NCBI GenBank assembly: GCA_937995345.1
Contig: CALKKS010000031.1
Span: 1 to 28,767 of the forward strand
From: an uncultured Collinsella sp.
Lineage (GTDB): Bacteria > Actinomycetota > Coriobacteriia > Coriobacteriales > Coriobacteriaceae
DNA length: 28,767 nucleotides
Direction of reading: 5' to 3'
This document shows positions 1 through 6,778 of the stretch, in pieces; position 1 is the stretch's first letter, and each line of letters starts with the position of its first letter. The position numbers and the translations under genes were made by a program. Under the pieces are notes generated by a model, which saw nothing but the letters and a program-made list of their open reading frames with translations, was not told where the DNA came from and did not search any database.

Positions 1-57
1 GATTTGCAGCGACGGACCTCAGGACGCTCTTACACCACGTCTGCGCGCGCGACCGGT
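1..57. other. window edge, unassigned GC-rich sequence
   Basis: GC-rich sequence entering from the left edge. All three plus-strand frames are open from the edge; the first closes with TAA at 94-96 and the third only with TGA near 194, so the 3' end of an upstream gene could be here. No frame gives a recognisable domain. A perfect 10-bp palindrome, CGACCGGTCG, lies just before the inverted-repeat element. I cannot decide between a gene end and a spacer. Confidence 0.25.
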
Positions 58-289
58 CGTGGTCAAAAAATGGCAAAAATGAGTACTGCTACCTAATTAG
101 TAGCAGCGTTTTCGATCTTTTTACAGACTATTTGACGCTTGTTTTGAGCGTGAGAACCGCCAAAGTTCCCCAAATGTTCAATAAAAGAGGCTCCTGATGC
201 GAATGAATCTCATTAGGAGCCTCTTTTATAAACAAAATAAATGTAACCATAATGGCAACAGTACTCATTTTTGCCATTTTTTGGCCACG
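58..289. repeat. MITE-like element with 36-nt inverted ends
   Basis: Positions 58-93 and 254-289 are inverted repeats of each other, identical at 33 of 36 positions, with the shared inner motif ATGGCAAAAATGAGTACTG. The 160 bp between them are AT-rich compared with the neighbouring genes and hold a small palindrome (CTGCTAC and GTAGCAG around 87-107) and a strong hairpin at 183-227. There is no credible coding sequence inside. Long imperfect terminal inverted repeats around a short non-coding AT-rich core are typical of a MITE or other non-autonomous mobile element. A paired non-coding RNA is the alternative. Confidence 0.55.
183..227. terminator. strong hairpin inside the element at 58-289
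   Basis: A 17-bp stem (AAAAGAGGCTCCTGATG against CATTAGGAGCCTCTTTT, one G-U pair) closes an 11-nt loop. The A-rich 5' side and T-rich 3' side make it a bidirectional intrinsic terminator by shape. Which transcript it ends is unknown because the upstream gene is outside the window. Confidence 0.65.
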
Positions 290-320
290 GCCCCTCGGGC
301 GATCATCAAAACCAGCTCAA

Positions 321-380
321 CCCGGCACTTGTGGACGTTCCTATTGTGCCGGCACTTTGGGAACGTCCCTAAGTGCCGGG
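321..380. repeat. family C stem-loop repeat, two overlapping units
   Basis: Two stem-loops share a middle arm. The first pairs CCGGCACTT at 322 with GTGCCGG at 346-352 around a loop holding GTGGACGTTCC. The second pairs CCGGCACTT at 349-357 with AAGTGCCGG at 371-379 around a loop with the same core on the other strand (GGGACGTTCC read on the minus strand). The same unit recurs at 13181-13237. The arrangement resembles paired inverted REP units. Confidence 0.6.
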
Positions 381-431
381 ATCTGGGGGCATTCCTTGGC
401 TGTTGCCTGTTCAAGAGTGTTCCCAACGACT

Positions 432-470
432 GGTCGTTTAAGAACGTCCCCAATGACTACCCAATGACTA
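432..470 (-). repeat. family D stem-loop repeat
   Basis: On the minus strand this reads stem GTCATT, loop beginning GGGGACGTTCTTA, then the return stem AACGAC, with one G-U pair. The downstream tail CCCAATGACTA repeats the stem once more. The block is almost identical to 21090-21129, over 15 kb away, so it is a dispersed repeat rather than chance. Confidence 0.65.
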
Positions 471-610
471 GGCCGCTTGCGTGCGATTTTTGACCGTTGG
501 GCGGCCGCTTCGCCGTTGCCGAAAAAACGTTTTTGCATATCGGGTACAACGGGCTTTACGTGAGTAAAGTGCGCGCCGCGTCCACGTGACGCGCTTTTAA
601 AGGAGGCCCC
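471..610 (+). promoter_or_regulatory. pckA upstream region and ribosome binding site
   Basis: A compact hairpin at 554-569 (CTTTAC, loop GTGA, GTAAAG) lies about 30 nt before the ribosome binding site AAAGGAGG at 599-606, which sets the pckA start. No convincing -35/-10 pair was found; TACAAC at 545-550 is the best -10 but lacks a good partner. A second weak GC stem overlaps 570-591. The promoter may lie further upstream, within the repeats. Confidence 0.4.
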
Positions 611-2281
611 ATGCCTGGTGTTACCCCTGCAGAAGTTCTGTCCAACTTTGGCATTACGCTGGTCGAAGATCCGGCCGAGAACCAGCCCCGCCTGCTGGTT
701 GACCTGCCGGCAGCCGAGCTCGTCGAGCACGCCATCCGCCGCAACGAAGGCCGCATGGCCTCCAACGGCGCACTGGTGATCGAGACGGGGGAGCGTACCG
801 GCCGTTCGCCCAACGACCGCTTTATCGTCGACACGCCCGACGTGCACGACAAGATCGCCTGGGGTGCCGTCAACCGCCCGCTTTCGATCGAGAGCTACGA
901 GGCCATCAAGGCCGGCATCGTCGACTATCTCAACGAGCGCGATGTGTTCGTCACCCGCGGCATGGCCGGCGCCGACCGCAACCATACGCGTCGCCTGCTT
1001 GTCGCCTGCGAGCGTGCCAGCCAGGCGCTCTTTATTAAGCAGATGCTCGCCCGTCCGCTCGCCCGCGAAATCGCGCGCACCGGCGAGCCCGACTTCTGTG
1101 TGCTTGCCGCGCCCGGCTATCAATGCGACCCTGCGATCAAGGGTCTTAACTCCAGTGCTGCCGTGGTCATCAACTTCCAGGAGCGCGTGATCCTGGTCGC
1201 GGGCACCGGCTACTCCGGCGAGATCAAAAAGTCCATCTTCAGCGTTATGAATTACCTGCTGCCCGTCGAGGACGACGTGCTGCCCATGCACTGCTCGGCC
1301 AGCATGGACCCCGTCACGCACGAGACTGCTGTGTTCTTTGGCCTGTCCGGCACCGGTAAAACCACGCTTTCGGCCAACCCCACGCGCCTGCTGATCGGCG
1401 ACGACGAGCACGGCTGGTCCGACATGGGCATCTTCAACATCGAGGGCGGCTGCTACGCCAAGTGCGAGGGCCTGGACGCCTTCCACGAGCCCGAGATCTT
1501 CAACGCCGTCCGCTTTGGTGCCATCTGCGAAAACGTGGTGCTCGACGAGAACCGCAAGCCCAACTACGACGACGTCTCCATCACGCATAACACGCGCGTG
1601 GCCTACCCTGTGGAGCACATTCCCAACGCGTGGACCAAGGGCATGGGTACTACTCCAAGCGTCGTGCTCTTCCTGACCTGCGACGCCTTTGGCGTGTTGC
1701 CGCCCATCTCACGCCTGACGGCCGATGCCGCCATGTATCACTTTGTGACGGGCTTTACGGCCAAGATTCCCGGCACCGAGGTCGGCGTCACCGAGCCCAC
1801 ACCCACGTTCTCTTCGCTGTTTGGCGAGCCGTTTATGCCGCTCGACCCCATGGTCTACGCTAAGATGCTCGGCGAGCGCATCGCCGACGGCCGCACGCGC
1901 GTGTACCTGGTCAACACCGGCTGGATTGGCGGTGGCTACGGCGTGGGCCATCGCATTGAGCTGGCCTACACGCGCGCTCTGGTCGCGCGCGCCCTCGACG
2001 GCACCATCGAGGACAGCGAGTTCGTCCACGACGATATCTTTAACGTCGACATTCCCACCACGTGCCACGGTGTGCCCGACGGCATCCTAGTGCCGCGCCA
2101 GTACTGGCAGAGCACCGCTCGCTACGACGAGGCCGCGCACAACCTGGCCGTCATGTTCGAGGAGAACTTCGAGAAGAAGTACTCGCACCTGCCCGAGTCC
2201 GTCAAGGCCGCCGGCCCGCACGCCCAGGTGCCCGCTGAGGCCCGTCATCGCGGCCGCGGCCTGCTGGGACTCCGCCACTAG
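611..2281 (+). CDS. pckA: phosphoenolpyruvate carboxykinase (ATP)
   Basis: A 556-residue protein of the ATP-dependent PEPCK family (usual length about 530-540), which interconverts oxaloacetate plus ATP with PEP, CO2 and ADP in the cytoplasm. In anaerobic gut actinobacteria it may run toward CO2 fixation, but the direction is inference. Visible motifs: substrate-binding RTGRSPNDRF with R65; the kinase-1a P-loop GLSGTGKTTLS with K250; the metal/phosphate motif IGDDEHGWSD at 262-270; and NTGWIGGGYGVG with the adenine-binding region near the C terminus. The start at 611 is fixed by AAAGGAGG eight bases upstream. The C terminus is slightly long and ends in a basic tail (RHRGRGLLGLRH). A family A stem-loop follows 15 bp after the stop and probably terminates transcription. 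The gene appears monocistronic. Confidence 0.97.
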   Translation: MPGVTPAEVLSNFGITLVEDPAENQPRLLVDLPAAELVEHAIRRNEGRMASNGALVIETGERTGRSPNDRFIVDTPDVHDKIAWGAVNRPLSIESYEAIKAGIVDYLNERDVFVTRGMAGADRNHTRRLLVACERASQALFIKQMLARPLAREIARTGEPDFCVLAAPGYQCDPAIKGLNSSAAVVINFQERVILVAGTGYSGEIKKSIFSVMNYLLPVEDDVLPMHCSASMDPVTHETAVFFGLSGTGKTTLSANPTRLLIGDDEHGWSDMGIFNIEGGCYAKCEGLDAFHEPEIFNAVRFGAICENVVLDENRKPNYDDVSITHNTRVAYPVEHIPNAWTKGMGTTPSVVLFLTCDAFGVLPPISRLTADAAMYHFVTGFTAKIPGTEVGVTEPTPTFSSLFGEPFMPLDPMVYAKMLGERIADGRTRVYLVNTGWIGGGYGVGHRIELAYTRALVARALDGTIEDSEFVHDDIFNVDIPTTCHGVPDGILVPRQYWQSTARYDEAAHNLAVMFEENFEKKYSHLPESVKAAGPHAQVPAEARHRGRGLLGLRH

Positions 2282-2296
2282 CGTCGCCTCAGGCCC

Positions 2297-2337
2297 AAAA
2301 CCACCACAAAGGGGACAGGCGCCTCTATGGTGGTTTT
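2297..2337 (+). repeat. family A stem-loop repeat A1, probable pckA terminator
   Basis: The arms AAAACCACCACAAAG and CTCTATGGTGGTTTT pair with two mismatches around a loop containing GGGGACAGGCGCC. It has the shape of an intrinsic terminator with a TTTT tail. This is the most degenerate of the four A copies, and its core lies on the plus strand. Confidence 0.75.
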
Positions 2338-2364
2338 ACTCACGCGAATGACTCGGGTTACAAT
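2336..2364 (+). promoter_or_regulatory. candidate promoter for the B3/B4 protein gene
   Basis: TTACTC at 2336-2341 and TACAAT at 2359-2364 are separated by 17 bp. The -10 is good and the -35 moderate. It starts exactly at the right end of repeat A1 and would produce a leader of about 135 nt. Confidence 0.5.
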
Positions 2365-2378
2365 ACGCCTGACATATC

Positions 2379-2490
2379 GCCCCCTTCTCCGGATGGGGGC
2401 AGCGTAAGCGCTCTTGTGACGGCACCGTAGGACTTTGAAGGTGGCCGCTGTGAGGGCGCTTTTTGTTTAGACGTCCGGACTCGGGCGTCC
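2379..2490 (+). promoter_or_regulatory. structured leader with terminator-like hairpin
   Basis: Three structures lie between the candidate promoter and the gene. 2379-2400 is a GCCCCC/GGGGGC hairpin. 2407-2460 is a long stem of about 19 pairs (starting AGCGCTC, ending GAGGGCGCT, with many G-U pairs) followed by TTTTGTTT, which is terminator-like. 2471-2490 is a hairpin (GACGTCC/GGGCGTC) just before the ribosome binding site. AGCG at 2401-2404 can also pair with CGCT inside the terminator's 5' arm, so two folds compete. No known riboswitch class was recognised; attenuation is inference. Confidence 0.45.
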
Positions 2491-2508
2491 GCTATGAAGG
2501 GAGAACAT

Positions 2509-3228
2509 ATGAAGAGTTTCGTTGCCGAGGATTCATTTTGGGAGATGTTTCCGCAGGCGGCAATCGGTGTTGTGGTCGTGGAGGGCATGAAGCCCGCGGC
2601 TCAGATTCCTCAAGAGGACGTGGATGCCATTACGGCGCTGCTCGACCGTGCCAATATCGATGCGGAGCGTCATCTGACCAGCGATACCATCAGCGAGAAC
2701 GCGCCGGTCAAGGCATGGCGTGAGGCCTATCGCCTGTTTAAGACCAAAAAGGGCGCCCGCTGCTCGATCGAGAACTTGCTCAAGCGCGTGCTCAAGGGCA
2801 AGCCGGTCGGTCATATTACGCCGGCGGTGGATATCTACAACACGATTTCGTTGACCTATGCGCTGCCCGTGGGAGGCGAGGATTTGCATGCGATTGAGGG
2901 AGACCTTCGCTTGAAGGTGACCGACGGCGGCGACGCGTTCTTGCCACTTGGCGAGGAGGCGGATGATCCGACGCTGCCCGGCGAGCTTGCCTATATTGAC
3001 GACGCAGGCGCCGTGTGCCGCTGCTGGAACTGGCGCGACGGTGTGAGAACGGCCCTGTCCGACGATTCGGCCGATGCGTTCCTGGCGATTGAGTGCGTGG
3101 AGCCCGAGCGGATGGGGGATTGCCAGGCCGCCATCGATCGCTTAGCCGAGCTGCTCGAGCGCTATCTGGGAGCGACGGTTGTCGTTAAGACGCTTGTGAC
3201 CCGCGACAATCCTTGCGTGGAGCTGTAG
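2509..3228 (+). CDS. stand-alone B3/B4 domain protein (Phe-tRNA synthetase beta-like)
   Basis: A 239-residue protein resembling the B3/B4 (tRNA-editing) domain of phenylalanyl-tRNA synthetase beta as a free-standing protein (COG3382-like). Such proteins are thought to bind RNA or clear mischarged tRNA; the substrate here is unknown. Supporting segments are SENAPVKAWREAYRLFKTKKGARCSIENLLKR-type helices around residues 60-95, then HITPAVDIYNTISLTYALPVGGEDLHAIEGDLRL, a pattern typical of the family. I chose ATG 2509 over the in-frame ATG 2494 because AGGGAG lies eight bases before 2509 and nothing precedes 2494. It is preceded by a structured leader and followed by repeat A2. Confidence 0.85.
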   Translation: MKSFVAEDSFWEMFPQAAIGVVVVEGMKPAAQIPQEDVDAITALLDRANIDAERHLTSDTISENAPVKAWREAYRLFKTKKGARCSIENLLKRVLKGKPVGHITPAVDIYNTISLTYALPVGGEDLHAIEGDLRLKVTDGGDAFLPLGEEADDPTLPGELAYIDDAGAVCRCWNWRDGVRTALSDDSADAFLAIECVEPERMGDCQAAIDRLAELLERYLGATVVVKTLVTRDNPCVEL

Positions 3229-3254
3229 CGACGCCTAGAACCTATTGATGCCCC

Positions 3255-3293
3255 AAACCACCACAAAGGTGCCTTTCCCCTTTGTGGTGGTTT
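3255..3293 (-). repeat. family A stem-loop repeat A2, terminator-like
   Basis: A perfect 15-bp stem (AAACCACCACAAAGG with CCTTTGTGGTGGTTT) closes a 9-nt loop and is followed by more T residues. The loop core read on the minus strand is GGGGAAAGG, the only A copy in which AC has changed to AA. Its orientation is opposite to A1. It lies 26 bp after the B3/B4 stop. Confidence 0.8.
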
Positions 3294-3397
3294 TTATGTT
3301 GATGGGTTAACAAATGGGATATTTGGGTACGGAGGTTCGGGCATGCGGCTAAGATGTTTACCCGTTAGCATCATGTAAGCGAAAGGCGGTCGTCACC

Positions 3398-3847
3398 ATG
3401 CAGCAGAACGACGAGACACGTTTTGAGGACTTTGTCGGACTGATCAGCGGCCTCTACAAGGAGATTCAGCGCATCAAGACGTCCGAAGGCGCAAGGCTCG
3501 GCCTTAAGGGCTCCGATGTCATGTGCCTGTACTATCTTGAGCGCAGCAAGGACGGCCTGACTGGCGCCGACCTCGCCCGCATGGCCGGCGTTACCCGTGC
3601 CGCCGTTTCGCGCACACTGGCTCATCTGGAGGAGGGCGGCTACGTCGAGGTTGACGACTCGGGCGATGCCGCCGTCAAGTATCGTGCCCCGGTGCGCTTG
3701 ACCGCCCTGGGTGGCGAGAGCATGAGCGAGGCCGATCGCATCATTCGCGAAGTGCTCGATACAACCGGCAAGGCTATGGGTGTGGAGCAGCGCGAGCAGA
3801 TGTATGCGTCGCTGCGCACGATTCTCAACACCCTGCGCGAGATCTAG
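3398..3847 (+). CDS. MarR-family winged-helix transcriptional regulator
   Basis: A 149-residue protein with MarR architecture: an N-terminal dimerisation helix (FEDFVGLISGLYKEIQRIK), a winged helix with recognition region GLTGADLARMAGVTRAAVSRTLAHLEEGGYV at about residues 49-80, a beta wing (VEVDDSGDAAVKYRAPVRLTALGG), and a long C-terminal dimerisation helix. The start has only a weak ribosome binding site (AAAGGCGG at 3382-3389). The ligand and operator are unknown. It lies 119 bp upstream of a co-directional DegV gene, so control of lipid metabolism is possible but speculative. TAAGAT at 3350-3355 is the best -10 but has no clear -35. Confidence 0.9.
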   Translation: MQQNDETRFEDFVGLISGLYKEIQRIKTSEGARLGLKGSDVMCLYYLERSKDGLTGADLARMAGVTRAAVSRTLAHLEEGGYVEVDDSGDAAVKYRAPVRLTALGGESMSEADRIIREVLDTTGKAMGVEQREQMYASLRTILNTLREI

Positions 3848-3966
3848 AGCCGCGCTGGCGCTAGCTTTCAGCCAAGAACTGCATCGTCCCGTTTGAGCGC
3901 GTACGCCGTGCCGGGACATTGCTGTCAAAATTCCCTGCGCGAGACCTGCGCAAGAAAGGATTCGCT

Positions 3967-4821
3967 ATGTCCGTCCGCATTATTACCGATTCCGCCAGCG
4001 ATATGTCGCCGGCGGAGCACCCGGCGCTGTCCGTCTTGCCGCTGTCCGTTACCTTTGGCACCGATGTGTATATGGATGGCGTCGACATCGATCACCAGCG
4101 CTTTTACGAGATGCTCGTGGAGCGCGACGAGCTGCCCAAGACCGGTCAGGTCAACCCGTACGCCTTTTCGCAGGCGATTGCCGAAGCACGTGAGGCCGGC
4201 GACGAGGCGGTGATTATTACCGTGGGTGCCAAACTTTCGGGGACCAATCAGAGCGCCCGTACCGCACTTGCCGAGGCGCCGGGCGGCGACGTGTATGTGG
4301 TTGATAGCAATAACGTTACCCTGGGTGAGCGCGTGCTGGTCGAGTATGCCCTGCGCCTGGTGGACGAGGGCCAGGGCGCGGCTCAGATTGCGGCGGCTGT
4401 CGAGGCCGTGCGCGACCGCGTGGTGGTTATCGGCCTGCTCGAGACGCTGGAGTACCTGGTACGCGGCGGTCGTCTGTCTGCTGCGGCCGGCGCCGTGGGT
4501 ACGCTCCTCAACGTGAAGCCTGTTGTGGCCGCCGAGGATGGCCTGATCGTGCAGCTGGGCAAGGCGCGCGGTTCCAAGAACGGTCGTAATCTGCTCAACC
4601 AGAAGGTCGAAAAGGCGGGCGGCATCGACTTTTCCATGCCGCTGGCGCTTGGCTATACGGGTCTTTCGGACGCCGTGCTCAAGAAGTATATCGAGGACAG
4701 CGCGGCACTGTGGGCCGGTCACACCGAGGGCGAGCTTCCCGTCCACACCATCGGCGCCACTATCGGTACCCACGTCGGCCCCGGCGCCGTAGCCGTAGCC
4801 TTCTTCCAGCCCGCCAACTAA
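3967..4821 (+). CDS. DegV family (FakB-like) fatty-acid-binding protein
   Basis: A 284-residue DegV/FakB-type protein. Members bind a fatty acid and present its carboxylate for phosphorylation by FakA in exogenous fatty-acid use. Seen here: the N-terminal strand-loop VRIITDSASD; the second-domain signature KLSGTNQSA at about residues 89-97; the RGGRLS motif in LEYLVRGGRLSAAAGAVG; and the C-terminal IGTHVGPGAVAVAFF, which is very characteristic. The start at 3967 is supported by AAAGGA six bases upstream; an upstream in-frame GTG/TTG extension lacks a ribosome binding site. No fakA is visible in the window. Repeat A3 follows ten bases after the stop. Confidence 0.93.
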   Translation: MSVRIITDSASDMSPAEHPALSVLPLSVTFGTDVYMDGVDIDHQRFYEMLVERDELPKTGQVNPYAFSQAIAEAREAGDEAVIITVGAKLSGTNQSARTALAEAPGGDVYVVDSNNVTLGERVLVEYALRLVDEGQGAAQIAAAVEAVRDRVVVIGLLETLEYLVRGGRLSAAAGAVGTLLNVKPVVAAEDGLIVQLGKARGSKNGRNLLNQKVEKAGGIDFSMPLALGYTGLSDAVLKKYIEDSAALWAGHTEGELPVHTIGATIGTHVGPGAVAVAFFQPAN

Positions 4822-4830
4822 CCGACTTGC

Positions 4831-4875
4831 CATAAACCACCACAAAGGGGACAGGCACCTTTGTGGTGGTTTATG
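4831..4875 (+). repeat. family A stem-loop repeat A3
   Basis: A perfect 18-bp stem (CATAAACCACCACAAAGG with its exact complement) closes a loop containing GGACAGGCA; with the adjacent stem bases the core reads GGGGACAGG. It sits between degV and the alkyltransferase gene, 27 bp before the latter's start, so it probably ends the degV transcript. The T run is short (GGTTTATG). Confidence 0.8.
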
Positions 4876-4901
4876 CTATTCCGGGTGGAAGGGAGCGAGC
4901 A

Positions 4902-5222
4902 ATGGCGTCTGAGGGCTTTTTTGAGCGGGTGTACGAGGTGGTCGAGCAGATTCCCGAGGGGATGGTCGCCACGTACGGTCAGGTGGCGCTGCTCGCCGGT
5001 CGTCCACGAAGCGCGCGCTATGTGGGCTATGCGCTGCACAGCAATCCGCGCCCTGGTCAGATTCCCTGCCATCGTGTGGTGTTTGCCGATGGCCGCATTT
5101 GCGAGGGCTTTGCGTTTGGCGGCCCCGATGCTCAACGTGAGCTTTTGCTAGGGGAGGGCGTGACGTTTAAGGACGACATGCACGTCAACTTGGCCGTCTG
5201 TCGCTGGCCAGCAGGGCTCTAG
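4902..5222 (+). CDS. MGMT-like alkyltransferase, short form
   Basis: A 106-residue protein equal to the C-terminal DNA-binding/active-site domain of O6-alkylguanine-DNA alkyltransferase. It carries the helix-turn-helix region IPEGMVATYGQVALLAGRPRSARYVGYAL and the active-site motif PCHRV with C56. Short family members with tryptophan instead (PWHRV) are non-catalytic alkyltransferase-like proteins; the cysteine here suggests a suicide alkyl acceptor. ATG 4902 is preferred over the in-frame ATG at 4863 because GGAAGGGA lies seven bases upstream of 4902 and 4863 falls inside repeat A3. No Ada-type regulatory domain is present. Confidence 0.88.
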   Translation: MASEGFFERVYEVVEQIPEGMVATYGQVALLAGRPRSARYVGYALHSNPRPGQIPCHRVVFADGRICEGFAFGGPDAQRELLLGEGVTFKDDMHVNLAVCRWPAGL

Positions 5223-5238
5223 CGGCTCCGCCGTGGCC

Positions 5239-5279
5239 AAAACCACCACAAAGGTGGCCGTCCCCTTTGTGGTGGTTTT
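5239..5279 (-). repeat. family A stem-loop repeat A4, terminator-like
   Basis: A perfect 16-bp stem (AAAACCACCACAAAGG with its complement) closes a 9-nt loop and ends in TTTTAGTTT. The core read on the minus strand is GGGGACGGC. It lies 16 bp after the alkyltransferase stop, with the opposite orientation to A3. Confidence 0.8.
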
Positions 5280-5456
5280 AGTTTACCTGGGTTAACTTAT
5301 GGAGAAGGTGTGACGGCGTATTTTGCCGTTAGAAAGTAAACCACGGTGAACTATATTGGTTTCAGCAACGGAGCAGGCATTAGGCGATGAAAAAGCCTGC
5401 CCTGTTGAGTTTGATTCGCATTCCTCCCCTCTGTGCGATTCAACGGTGTACTTCGG
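5280..5456. other. gene-free stretch before trpS terminator hairpin
   Basis: There is no credible gene here. A small hairpin pairs GCAGGC at 5373-5378 with GCCTGC at 5395-5400. On the minus strand a purine-rich GGGGAGG directly abuts an ATG that opens a 13-codon frame, which is too close to be a normal translation start. The function is unknown. Confidence 0.4.
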
Positions 5457-5496
5457 GAACAGGCCCGCTGGCAACTAACTGCCAGCGGGCCTGTTC
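5457..5496. terminator. 17-bp perfect hairpin downstream of trpS
   Basis: GAACAGGCCCGCTGGCA pairs perfectly with TGCCAGCGGGCCTGTTC around ACTAAC. It lies 54 bp past the trpS stop on the minus strand. Neither flank has a strong T run, so it could be a 3'-end stabilising hairpin as well as a terminator. Confidence 0.6.
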
Positions 5497-5550
5497 CTGT
5501 TTCGGGGGAGGATTCAACCTCACCGTCTATGTCGTGCGAAGGCGCTTTGC

Positions 5551-6600
5551 CTAGTACACCATGCCCATGGCGTCCTGAACCTCGGCCAGGGTCTGCTCGG
5601 CGATCTCGTTGGCGCGGCGATTGCCCTCGTGCAGCACGTCCTTCACGTAATCCAGGTCGTTCTCGTAGCGCTGACGACGCTCACGGATCGGGGCGAAGTA
5701 CTCGTTGACGGCCTCGGTCACGTACTTCTTGAGCTGGCCAGAGCCGCCCATGCCAATCTCTTCGGCAATCTCGACCTCGGAACGACCAGTGCAGATGGCG
5801 GCCGTCGAAAGCAGGCCGGACACGCCGGGGCGGTTCTCGGGATCGAACGTGATCATGCGCTCGGAGTCGGTCTGGCTCTTCTTGATGCGCTTGGCCGTCT
5901 CCTCGGCGGTCATCGAAATATTGATGGCGTTGCCGTAGCTCTTGCTCATCTTGCGACCGTCAAGGCCGGGAAGCAGCGGGGTCTCGGACAGCAGCGCTTC
6001 GACCTCGGGAAATACCTTGCCGTAGCGGTTGTTAAAGCGGCGTGCGATGGTACGGGTGAGCTCGATGTGCGGCAGCTGGTCGCGGCCGACGGGCACCACA
6101 TTGCCCTTGCAGAACAGAATGTCGCAGGCCTGGTGCACCGGGTAAGTGAGCAGAAGGCCGGTGAGCTCGTGGCCCGAGGCCTCCATCTCGGCCTTGACGG
6201 TGGGGTTGCGCGCCAGCTCGGCCTCGGAGACCAGCGACAGGAACGGCAGCATGAGCTGGTTGGCGGCGGGTACGGCGGAGTGCGCGTAGATCATGGTCTT
6301 GTCGGGGTCGATACCGCAGGCAAGGTAGTCCATGACCATGTTGTACACGTTGTCCTGGATATGCTCGGTGGTGTCGCGGTCGGTGATGACCTGGTAGTCG
6401 GCGATGAGCACGTTGGTCTTGGCGCCCATGTTCTGCAGTTCAACACGGCCCTTGAGGGTGCCGAAGTAGTGACCCAGGTGCAAGCGTCCGGTCGGGCGGT
6501 CGCCGGTGAGCATGGTGAACTTCTCGGGCGTCTTTGCCAGACCCTCGCGAATGGCGTTGCTCTTTTGCAGCGCGACTTCGTAGCTGTTCTCGTTTGGCAT
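5551..6600 (-). CDS. trpS: tryptophanyl-tRNA synthetase
   Basis: A 349-residue class I aminoacyl-tRNA synthetase that charges tRNA-Trp. The Rossmann signature HLGH lies at 41-44 within TGDRPTGRLHLGHYFG, and the KMSKS loop at 217-221 within DGRKMSKSYGNAINIS. TrpRS-type segments (IADYQVITDRD, HIELTRTIARRFN) support the specificity, and the length matches the family. The frame stays open upstream to 6753, but AGGAG just before 6600 and the normal N terminus fix the start there. It is 178 bp downstream of the WecA/TagO gene on the same strand. No T-box leader was recognised in that gap; TATCAT near 6632 is a possible -10. Confidence 0.97.
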   Translation of the reverse strand: MPNENSYEVALQKSNAIREGLAKTPEKFTMLTGDRPTGRLHLGHYFGTLKGRVELQNMGAKTNVLIADYQVITDRDTTEHIQDNVYNMVMDYLACGIDPDKTMIYAHSAVPAANQLMLPFLSLVSEAELARNPTVKAEMEASGHELTGLLLTYPVHQACDILFCKGNVVPVGRDQLPHIELTRTIARRFNNRYGKVFPEVEALLSETPLLPGLDGRKMSKSYGNAINISMTAEETAKRIKKSQTDSERMITFDPENRPGVSGLLSTAAICTGRSEVEIAEEIGMGGSGQLKKYVTEAVNEYFAPIRERRQRYENDLDYVKDVLHEGNRRANEIAEQTLAEVQDAMGMVY

Positions 6601-6778
6601 GATTGCTCCTAACGTATGCGTATTGGTCAAGATGATAACGCGTTTATTGAAGGGGTTGAGGCGTAAGCAGGAGAGGGGCGAGAAAGGGCGGTTTGCGCGA
6701 TGGGTACGGAGCTGCGCAACGGGTGCGGCGCGGCTGCGCTTGGCCAGCGGCACCTGGGCGCATCCTCGGCAGCTTACC

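Noticed and set aside
2430..2465. T-box leader before the B3/B4 gene
   Set aside because: GAAGGTGGCCGC only partly matches the T-box consensus, and there is no room for a Stem I with specifier loop after the candidate promoter.
5551..6753. Longer TrpRS starting at 6753
   Set aside because: The extra 51 residues have no family match, the region is intergenic in base use, and a good ribosome binding site sits directly before 6600.
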